A stretch of DNA of 64,000 nucleotides, from assembly GCA_028023455.1 (NCBI GenBank), contig JAQFVV010012530.1, positions 2,562,909 through 2,626,908 on the forward strand. The letters run 5' to 3'. Below, in pieces: positions 40,801 to 52,800 of this stretch. A model generated the notes under the pieces. That model was not told the DNA's origin. It searched no databases and was given only the letters and a program-made list of their open reading frames with translations. The number at the start of each line of letters is the position of its first letter. The stretch's first letter is position 1. Both the position numbers and the translations under genes were made by a program. Origin of the DNA: Epiperipatus broadwayi (lineage: Eukaryota > Onychophora > Udeonychophora > Euonychophora > Peripatidae).

Positions 40801-43800
40801 TGTGTTTGCATTTATTTGTTCTGTAAAATATGTTTATATTCTTAGTATTTCATATTTAATAAATCATAAAATTATTTATTTGCTCATTAAGAATCATTAA
40901 TATATGTTTGTGTATATATATTTTTAAATATACAACTACCAATTCAACACATTTTTAAAACAAATGAATAAAGACATTTCAAAAAGATAAATGACTCCCA
41001 AGAAGCATTTCTTGCTAATTCATCACTCTTCAGTTGGCCCAGGTCACAATCTCTATACTTGTCTGCATCATTTGTTCAATATAAATCAATATGAAATTAT
41101 TACTGTTTGATTCACAAATGTCAAATTTTCTATGCTCACCACTTTGATATCAACCACTTCAGAAAATACATTAATGATTATTATTATTTACCTTGCTTAT
41201 ATTAATGTTTAGCTGAGATTTAAAGTTTTATTCTGAGGTAGGCATAATATAATAATCTCTAGCCTAATAAATAATTAGTAATAATCATTAATGCGCTTAT
41301 CTAAAGTGATATAGTCGAAGTTGCGAATGCAGATAAATTAATTTACATTATATAAATTTGCCGGCTCATATAATAATCTTTTTCTTTAGTCAACATTAGA
41401 AATATTTTGGCCAATTTATTACTAACAAGATTATGAAAACGATAACAATGAATATATTTTATTGATTATTAGTTAATATTACTGATTTATATATTTTTAC
41501 ATTTTAATGATGACGTAATATTATTATATTAATTTTAAGTTTTATCAATAGATGTTTCAGCAGTATTAAAAAATTTTGTATCTTCAGTCAGAGTTATGGT
41601 TTAGTAGCAGAAAACTATAATTTAAATGGTTTGATAGAAATTATTAAATTGGATGAATTTAAACAATCATCATTTGAAACATTATTATATAAATAAATAA
41701 TATAATTATTTATTTTCATAATAATTTATTAAACATATATAACAAGTTATGCATGTTAAGAGTAACAAGAAGAGATCCAAAATGCAATATATGGGTAAGA
41801 GAAACAGGTGTTATTGACATCATTGAAAGAATTAAGAGACTGACATGGAATTGGACTGGACATATTGCTAAAAGAGATAATAAAAGATGGACAATTGAAA
41901 TCTTAAACTGGATTCCAAGAGATTCTAAAAGACCCAGAAAGAAACCACATATGAAGAGGCTAGAGATCAGAGAAGAAGAAGGATTGAACTTGGAGCTTCA
42001 TCATACAATGGATTAATAATGATTGGTGATTGTGATAGTTTATGTATTTAGTGATCATTAGGGAATCACTCTTCTATACATTTGGTGTGTAGATTTAAAC
42101 ACTAAGGAATGCTCTTCCTTTTAAACACAAGATAAAGTCTTTTGAAAAGATAAAGCGAATCCATCCCTAAGCGAATGTGTATAAGCAAATCCTAAGCATT
42201 TAGAAATGAGAGCATGAAGATCCCAATTATTCATTTTAAATTCCACCCTCTATTGATATTCATTATTTATCTAAAAATTATATTAATTTATGCTTTATTA
42301 ATTTATTTGATTAGTTATTATTTTAGATTTTTTTTAGAAACTTTGAACTCTCCTACATCCTTTTTTCTTCTCTCTCTTTTTTTTTAAATAAATAAATATA
42401 ATCAATTTGCTATTAAAATATTTGTTAATATGTTATTTTATTACATATTTTTAGTGAAAATCAGCTTTCTAGCCTTGCTGAAAGTCTTATTGAGCAAAAA
42501 AGTGGCAGCCCTACAAAAGCATCATCTCCTATAAAATCACTATCACCTGAAAAGCAAACTAACCTTAGAAATTTGCTGGAGAAGCGTCAGATTATTCCGG
42601 TTAGGACAGCCGCTCCTGGTTAGTTGCTTAGCTGCTAATTTAAGATATTTCTTTTCACTTTTTAATTTTTTATTTTATATCAAAATATTGTCTTTTAATT
42701 TATATTATCATCATAAGGAAAATTCCAAACATTTCTCTGGCTATTTGCTTACTATCATTTTCTCCATTGTTTCAAATTCTCATAAGTGATCTTTTTCTTG
42801 TAATAATCACTGAACTTCCTTAATCTTTCTTTCTGTTTTCATTCATTCTCCACTCTTTCCAATATGCCAATATAACAAACAATACTAATGCAATTTATCC
42901 ACTGTACTTAAAACACTTTTTTAGCAAAAACCTTTTATTGTATATATATATATACATACATACACAATCTTACATTTCAACTGTTCTGTAGACTTTTTCA
43001 GAGCCACTTTTACTTTAATTTTTTAAAAGCAAAAAAATGTTTGCTTTTAAAAAATTTCAGTAAAAGTGGTTCTGAAGAAAACTGCAGAACAGTTGAAACA
43101 TTAGATTGTGTATGCATATGTACAATAAAAGGTTTTTGTGAAAAAGTGCTTAAAGTACAGTGGATAAATTGCATTTATATAAGATATTAAAGCGAAATAA
43201 AGGAAGTGATGAATTTGGTAATATTTCTAAACAATACTAACACACTCTTTTATCCATTTAACACAATGCAAATTCAATATTTTATTACAGTCAAACTTCC
43301 AAAAAAAGCTAATAGTTTAGACTGCTCAATAGTCTTCATTAAAAGTATACCATTTTACAATATAGTGAAAAGGCAACTGCTTTTCTCCTCAATCTTATTG
43401 CAGCGGCAATTCTGAATCATTGCAAATGTATTATATCATGATTTAGTATAACTATTCACTATAAAAAATTATAAGATGCTAAGGTGTCTGGATTTTTAGT
43501 TATGACTTGAAATATCACAGATATATTTCATGTCTTTGTATATCATCTTCATTGTTCTCCCTGCCATTATAAAATCTTATAAATTATTTGAAAAAGTTTT
43601 TGTAATTCATAATCTCTCTGCCCTATATAGTTTGAATTATTTCAAATGTTTCAGTGGCCATTTGCTCAATTTAAAACAAAATTATTGTTAGTCTATTATT
43701 TCATCATAGCTTAAGATATGAAACACATTATCATACCATATGTCATAGTGTGTGCTTCAGGCATGCTAGCATCTTAAATTTTCGTGACAATAGCAGAACT

Positions 43801-46800
43801 ATGTCACTAAGTAACACATGCATTGATTCAAAGATGGCGCCATAGCCAGCTTGATGAAAGAACCAATCACCTTTTAGAACACATTGGGTGCAGTGTAAAT
43901 TATCTGTATATATTTTTATATAGATTATATCAGTTAATTATAAAAAATTATTAAATTTATTTGCATACTCTTATAATAATATTCGTACTTGTGTTTACTA
44001 TATATCTACAGCTTTGAGAAAACTGTTGTACAGTTGAAACTGTTGGCTAGATCAGATAATTTAATGAACATCACATGATCACTATTTCCCATGCTTGCTC
44101 ATAACTGATGGTAAAATAGGCAAACTCTCTCCATACAGTAGTGCCACTCAAAGCAAGACAGAGTAATCAAGGCTTCTGCATAAAATCCCTATCTAGTGCC
44201 TACTCATCCAATATCCCCAAACTAGTTTCTCGCTCGTGGCTTCGTCAGTGAGGAGCCTTCGATTATAGCGCTGCACCTAGATCTTAGGATCTAATGCAAC
44301 CCTCCAGCACCCACAAAACAGAAACTAGTTTGGGGATATTAGATGAGTAGGCACTAGATAGGGATTTTATGCAGAACCCTTCTGGCATTCATTGATTATT
44401 CTGTCTTGCTTTGAGTAGCATTACTGTATGGGGAGAGTTCCTATTTTAACATCAGTTATGAGCAAGCATGGGAAATAGTGATCATGTGATAATTAAAGGT
44501 TTAATACCAATCCTACCTAATAGAAAGGTGGTGGCTATGGTTATAGTTCAGACCCATATGACTATATAAGCTATTGAGCTTAGATTGAAAATCTTTGTGT
44601 GTTTTTAATTTTATTCTCATAGTTTTGTAGTTATGTAGAGATAAAAGGTGGCTGCTGGAGGGTTGCATTAGATCCTAAGATCTAGGTGCAGTGCTCTTAG
44701 ATCCAAGCTCACTTACGAAGGCCACAAGCCAGAAACTAGTTTGGGGATATTGGATGAGTAGGCACTAGATAGGGATTTTATGCAGAAGCCTTCTGGCATC
44801 CATTGATTACTCTGCCTTGCTTTGAGTGGCACTACTGTATGGAGAGAATTTGCCTATTTTAACATAATTTAATAAAGATATTTGATTTATAGTGCATGCA
44901 TAAAATAGTGTTACATAATATTGCTATTTATGTGAGAATTTCTGTAATAATTTAGAAAAAAAGATAGTGGAAGAAAAAATATTTAATAAATTCTGCTTTA
45001 ATTTGACAACATATTGTTGGTGATATCTAACGGTATGCATATATGCCGTAACATCGTTATCAAATAAAAGAAGAAAAAAAAGATTGATAAATAAATATAA
45101 AAGTTAATAATTTTATTAATTGCACAGATGCAAACTATTAAATAATTAATTAAAAGTTAAAATTAAAAAAAGGAAAAATCTAAAGATAAAGGAATGTAAA
45201 AGAAAATAATAAAAACTGTTAATTATTTTCTATTCAAAAATTATGTTTAAATATTAGTAGAATGGAAATGATTTATTCAAGTGAAATGATATAATAGCAA
45301 ACAGGCCCTTGGGCATTTAACCGAGGATAAGTCAGATAAGAGATCAATTAAAAAATTCTTGTAATAAAATCTGATTTTCCTGCTCAAAAATGAAGTGCCC
45401 AATAAACGATACGAATGGACACATGGTCCACAGAGAAAATCATCATCACCAATAAGATCAATATGAAGCCAGGCAAGATCGATCCTGGAATTTGATGATA
45501 AGGAATTCAAAAGGATATAAAAGGAAGAAAAGAAAACTTTTGCTAAGTGGAGGTTTATTTTTTTGATTGCTCATACTGATGTTATGTTTATTATTTAAAC
45601 ATGTATTCATATGTTCCAGACTTCCAAAATGTAAGGGTCATGCAATAAATTTGTGTTTCCCATTTTTTGCACCAGTTGAGGCAGCCTCCAGAGTGATGGT
45701 TTCTGGAAAATGGCAAATGAGATTCTCATCTTCCCCAAAACAATATTAATATGGAATGATAGGATCTTCAAATGGAAATGTGTGACACATCAATGACTGC
45801 AATGACTGACTTCAATAATTTGATGCCAGGGAAAGTATGGACTTTTGTAGTAAATAAGATACGAACTTTAATTATCTAAAAATTAGAACTTTTCAAATAC
45901 CCAATTCTAAACTGTACTTAACTCATAAAGTCTCTTATCTGATTAAGCAGAAATTTAAATTATTTGTTATCTATTTTTTATATGTTTGCTATTATTATTA
46001 TTGTTTCCATTCTCATAAATTTCTAATGTAAAAATGGCTGTAAATGACTGCATAAATTTGTAAGATTATGTTTATTTTAATTTTGGGCTATTTGTTTCAT
46101 AGTTGAATCGGTACTAGTGGAGGGATGTATGGGTGTTATGTCGGTGTAATCTGGAGAGGCACATTGGATTCTCATTCACTTAGCAGCATATAGCGCATAG
46201 TACTCACCTGTAGTCATCGCATTGCCAATGGTCATACATGTATTTCCTATGCCATTGATCTCTTTATGCTTTGGTTGGAGCAGTAAGCCGACAAGGACCA
46301 CTATTCCCCATTTATAGAGTGCATCTTTTATATAGTTCTAAATGATTGCCTCCTTCAGGCAGATGCACATCCCTGTACTGAACAAGGGTTATTATTTCTT
46401 TAATGATATCATGTTACAGAAGCACATTCCTGTCAACATGGTTTTTATGCTAACATCCTCATTTTGCATTGACTACGTCAGCATATCAGTAAGCTGGCAT
46501 TGGTTTGGACGTAAACTTTTAGCCTAAGGTTAAGAGTGGAATTAATTAATAGTAAAATATTAAAATTGTCTTAAATTTATTAAATGCATCCCTTTGTGCA
46601 TATACATAAATTAAATATATTTAACTGTTAGCTCAATTTCAGAATTTTTTTTTTTAATGCGTATGTGCATTTGTTTAATTAATTTTTGATATTTTTTATT
46701 AATAAAGTTTTTTTATAAATCAAGAATTAGAAAATTGTAAAATATACAGTATGATTTTATAAGCTCAACTCTTCGGGAGTTGGCGACTGGGGCTTTTGAT

Positions 46801-49800
46801 TTGATAAAAGAGTAACCTCACCTGTATGTATCTGACACCTTTATAAATTTTCTTGGTTCGAATAGCCTAGTGGTGCCCTGGTATGGCAGATAGGGTTTTC
46901 AGGTTGCATCATACCATTATAATATTTATTTTTATATTGTTAAGTTTTTGCTCGGCAGTTCTACTAAAGTATTTTGGAAAACTATCAGGAATTTTATACT
47001 GTTTCACTTATTTTTTCTTATTCTCACTTGTAGTATTCTCTGAAATGTAAAAATAATCTTTTATGACCAAAATCAATCATTTTATTTTATCTTCTGATAT
47101 TAAATTCCACATCTATCTATCTATCTTTTACAAACGTTTATCTGTAATTACTGAGTTTTGGTCACAATGCAGTTATCTTCAGGATATTTAAATGTTAGAA
47201 CTGAGATAATAAATATAACAGCTTTTTACAGTTTTGTTCTTTTTATTATTTTGTACTAATTAATACTTTTCTACTATACTGTGGCAACTATTATATTGAT
47301 ATTAATGAACATGTAAATAATTTTACAACTTATCAACTATGTAATCTAAGAATATATCACATAATAAATGAGTCTAAAACATTATTAAGATAATTCCCAA
47401 GTTAGATCTCCAAAGAATTATTCAATTGAATCATCTTTTACCTGACAAAATAGATTGGCTTGGATGTGGTGGACATTATTTACAAGTTCATTTGAATGAT
47501 TTTTTGTGGATCTAGCTTGTGAATTATCTTACTAACTTATTTGAATTTCTTTATTCCATGATTAAGTTTATTCTGGCTGCTGTAGGCTTTTTGTTTCGCT
47601 GTATTTGGTTTTTAAAATTGTTTACTGAAGACGTGTGATTTCACTTTCTTCTGCTAAATTGCTTTTTTTTATTTTTTAAGGTTTTAATTAGCTTTTAACA
47701 ATATATTGAAAGGTATACTGTTAGATGATTAAACAACCCTTAAATCAAAATTATTGATAACATTATCCCACCTTGAATCAGAAGAGTTATTTTATTCATT
47801 AAATTTGTAGGTGGAATGTTTACTCCCATCTCTTCCACTTTTATTAATATTTTCCAACAATTTTCTATTCAATTTCATTCTCTCTTTATAATTATCTATC
47901 TTAGCCATCTTAAATACTTTTCCCATTTAACATTAACGTCTTTTTCACTTTTATTATTCTTAATAGCACACTTATATTCTCTGCATGCTTTTTTTTTCTT
48001 TTACACTTTTACTAACTCTCATTTTTCTATTACTTTTATTCTTCTGAATATTTTCACCTAAAACCTATTTGACACTTTTTCTACTTCACCACATCAGTCC
48101 TTATATTCACCCCCAACCAACTCTTCCATGGTTTTTTGAACTTTTATTTTATATTATTCTTATTCTTATCATTCATTCTCCATCCACAACTTTCACTATC
48201 CTTTCTATTTTTATTACTATTTTCCAGCACATTATTAACCATTTCTATTATAATGAAATTATGATCACTATTACATTCTCTCACTTCATTATCAAACCCT
48301 CTTTCTCTACTAATACATAATCTACTGTGTGAAATATATTATTTCTAGACCATGTGTACTGGCCCTCATAAATATTTGACAAATTTTCAATGCTCAAATT
48401 CACTCTGACAAAAATTCTTCAAAAGTTGTCCATTCTTGTTATCTATATCATCAATTTCTTCCATATGCCCATTCATATCCCCTATAACCATTATTCTCTT
48501 CCTCTTTTTTTTTTTTGAACTCTATATATCCTTAACTAGGCACTCATATATGCTACTCTTCCACTCCATTATAGTTTGACTATCTCCAGTGGCTATATAC
48601 ACTATAGCTACCATTCATTCTTGTCTTCCTAATTTTATCTCAAACCACAAATGTTCTTGACATTTAAACAGTATTTAAATATTTTTTTTGACATCTATAC
48701 CACCACCCTTTTTTTCTTTTCTATTTATACCCTACCATACCAAGTCTTCCATTATAGGTCATCTTCTTCTCTTAGATGTGTTTCCACTATTGCTAAAATC
48801 TCAAGCTATTCATCTTAACTGCTTTGTTTAATTCCAGGCACTTATCTGGTCTCCTATCACCTTGCATATTCAAATATCCAATTTTAATGATTTCTTCTTT
48901 CCTAATTACTCTTTTATAAATTCTTTTGACTCTTTCTTCTCCATTATATTTATAGATAACTTACTTACCATTCCCTCTCCACATCTACATTTAAATCTAA
49001 ATCAGCTAACCTCTGTTTATTTCTTACATCCTATCCACTACAATTTAAAACCCCATCCCCTTTATAAGTTTCCCAAACTATATTCTTTATAAATCAAACT
49101 CCCTAGTACTTCACTTCTTTGTTTTGCTAAGTGTAATCTATCTTTATTATTTATGTCCCTCTTACTAATAAAAAAATCCCACACATCCACAAATATAACA
49201 TTATTTTTCTCACATAATTTTTTCAATCTCTCATTTATAGAACATGCCCTATCTAATATATACCTATTGTCAAATTCTTGGTAATAATCTAATTATTCCT
49301 ACTCTTCCTTTAATCTTATTCAAATTCGTAATCAATTCTATGTACTCATCCATTACTCTCTCGGATGGCTCTGACAAATTATTTGTCCCTACCATAACAT
49401 ACACATTTCTACTCCTTTGTTTTTTTATCTTATCTGTAACATCCCTAGTTCTAGCTCCAGGCAGACATATTCTTATCTATCTGTTTCTATTTTCTCTTGC
49501 AATTTTATCTCCACATTTTCTCATTAGCAAATCTCGTATCAATACTGTCTCGTAATTTACTTTTTCTACTTCATGCATAACATTTTCTTCCACCTTCAGT
49601 ACTTCCTTACCTACTCACACTTTGTCTCTAACGAATTTAATTTTGCTTCTACATTCTTTATCTCTTTCTCTATTTTATTTATTCTTTGGCTAGCTATATC
49701 CATTGTGCTACCTATTTTTTTTATCCATGTTTTTTGTCACTCCACTAAAAACATACTTTATCCTATCTTCCTCAGTTACATTTTGTTCTATTTTCCCTGA

Positions 49801-52800
49801 CTTTCTCTTTAATCTATCTACACTTAAAACCACTTTTTCATCTTTTTTTCCACATTTATACACTGTCTACAAATCATAAATGTGTTATATCCTTCCTAGT
49901 TTTATTTAAGCATTTCAAATGATAAATCTTATCACATATGATACACTCTACCACAGCACACCTAATTTCTTTCGATCATTATATATGCATTGTGGGATAC
50001 AAATGCAATCTATATTCCTTATTTTTCATGTCCCCTACTCTATATTTAACTTTATGCTTCCTTTCCTATTCTTCAAACCCCTTTATACAAAAGAAGAGAA
50101 ACTTTTTTTTTTTTCAATGACTTTGATAAACACTTGCTTTTCAACCTTAGGCCACAAAACATTATTTTCTTTCTCAAACTAATGTGGTTTACTTTTCTTC
50201 ACATTATTATTTAAATTTTTCCTTATTTCAGTTGTACTTATTACTGAAATGTCCGCACATACAAAATTGTATATGTAAGTAAAAGATTATTTATTTTTAT
50301 AAATACGCATGGATTTCTTCATTTCAATAACATTCCCTTTATTGGAAAATTACTCTAGAAATTCGTTGGAGAGATCACCCCAAAATGATAGATTAAATTA
50401 GATTGTGTATGTATTTATCCCCGGTAAATGAAGAAGAGGGAGGAAGCAGTTAAAATGGTTAGACTGGATTAAAGTTGGTGTTGATTTGAAGTGATAACAG
50501 GTCAATAGTAAAGAGTGATAAATGGTAGACTAGTAGATTGTCTAGCAGTGATTAATATTTAAACTGAATAGTGGCAAGCAAGAAGCAGTTATTTGTTTGT
50601 GTATTGAACAGGTTATTACCAGCAAAGAGTAATTAACTGAAGCTTAACCAAACTGCATGAGACAAGTTGAACTGACATGGTTAATGTATAATATATAAAT
50701 TGTGTGTGCAGATGTAAGCACTAATATTGCAAACTTTAATAGAATTTATTCTATATGTCAAATTAGGTATGCTTATTTGTGTTTCAAGAGACATTTCGTT
50801 TGAAAACATAAATATAATAACTGAATTACTTTTGGTGTGAAAGAAGACTTATTTTCATCTGAAGAAAATAAACAGTATAAGGATATTAATTGACAATTAC
50901 CCTTGTTTGTTGTTTTTACCACATTATTATTGTTATTAAATAAATCTTATTAAATATATACATTATGAAGTATATTGTTTATTTAGTTAGTTCCCTGATT
51001 GGTTTTTTAGAGAGCCTCAGGACACACCAATAACAAATGCAAATTTGTGAACATATTGAAATATCTGCTGTTATTCAGTTATATATTTCTAGGTATCTTA
51101 TGAAGTGCTTTTTCATAAATCAGCATTTTAATACAAGATAATTTTCAGATTGAAAATATTTTGTTCCTGAAATATTCTACATATTAAAATCAAAAATTTA
51201 ATTACAAAAAGTAAATAATTAGTTAAAATTGGTAATAATTCATAAAGAAAATGATTGAAGATTATTTATTGATGTATGATATCGGCTTTGTTTTTTTTTT
51301 TTAAGGTAATTTGAGTTTGTCAAAAACTATATCTGATCGTTTGCTTCAAAAGCAAATTGAAGCTGACTTGAGTGAAGATGAATTATTTGAGGAGGAGGAA
51401 TTAGAAAATGAACATGCTGATTTTGAAGAAGGGGAATATGGTGATGAAGAAGATGATGAGGATGATGAAGATGATGAATTATCTGATGAGGTACTATTAA
51501 AAAATAAATGAATTACTTTACACTGAAGGCATTATTTTCTTAAAGATGTGCTGATATATAGCATTTTGCATCTTCTTTTGTGTCTGTTTTTGTTGCTATG
51601 TAACTGGAATCTTTTTTTTATTATTATCTATGGTTACCATCATTTTGAAATTTATCTTAATACTATTCATGAATACCCTTGAATTAATTATTAGTGGCAT
51701 ATTTTGGCATTGTAAATTTTTTCTTAAACATTTGTTAATTTTTATAAATTGTTTACAAAAATGCCAGTTTGTGTGCGATTGTATGCAGTATAAATATTAT
51801 TGAATACATATAAATATAAAATCCAAATATTCAAGTAGTAATATATTAAACTAGATCACTCTGAAAATTACTTTATACGTCTTTAATATCTTGGCTTTAA
51901 TAAGTTTTAATATCTAAACTTTAATACATTTACTTTAATAAGCTTATTATCAAGCTCTTTGCATATTTATTCACTATACTTCTTTTCTTACATTCTTAAC
52001 ATTATTTATTTAACAATATCTTTTATATTTATTATTTCCTTATACAATTATTCACTTATATCTTTAAAACACGGGAACAAATCGGCACTTCAAGAAGAGG
52101 GGAGAATTCCATTGATAGCATAACCATTAACAATATCCACGGCCAGATCGGGCTATACCAAGCATGACATGGCCACATTTCCTGACTGCGGTCCACCTCG
52201 ACTGCTGGAACAAAAACTCTGCCATCCAAAGCATTTTATTTGTTTTGAGAATCAAACTCAGGTGGCAGCTGACCATATGTTATATAGCCAGCATGCTCAG
52301 ATGACAGGCACACCAAGGGTTCCAGCGCATTAGCTTAACACATGTAAACATTTATCTCTTTAAATAAATGGTGATGCAATGACAAGAGAGAGAGAGAGAA
52401 TAGACCAAATAATAATTAAGCAAACATTAGTATTTATTTATCCACACACATTGTAATATAACATAACATAATAAAATTTTACATAGAAAAATATAAATGA
52501 TTAGTTCAGGCTAAATTTTATAATAGTCCTTCGTTAAAGTTCATTTTATTAAAAAAAATATAAAGTGTCTATAGACAATTATTATGGAAAATATATTTAC
52601 CTAGATGTTTGTGAAATTAGATGACACAGTTACCCCCCCCAACCCCCCCCACCCCCCACCCCCCCCACCCAAAACCCCCCCACCAACAACCCCCCCCCCC
52701 CCCCCCCACCACGAGGCGGGCGCAGGCCCCCACACCCCCCACAGCGGAGAACACAAGCACAAAACAGAGAGAGGGGGGGGGAAGGGGGCAACAAAGAGAT

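Noticed and set aside
47816-50182. Many plus-strand frames with Phe/Leu/Ser-rich, membrane-like peptides
   Set aside because: They are antisense readings of the minus-strand LINE copy, whose A/G-rich sense strand gives T/C-rich hydrophobic shadows.
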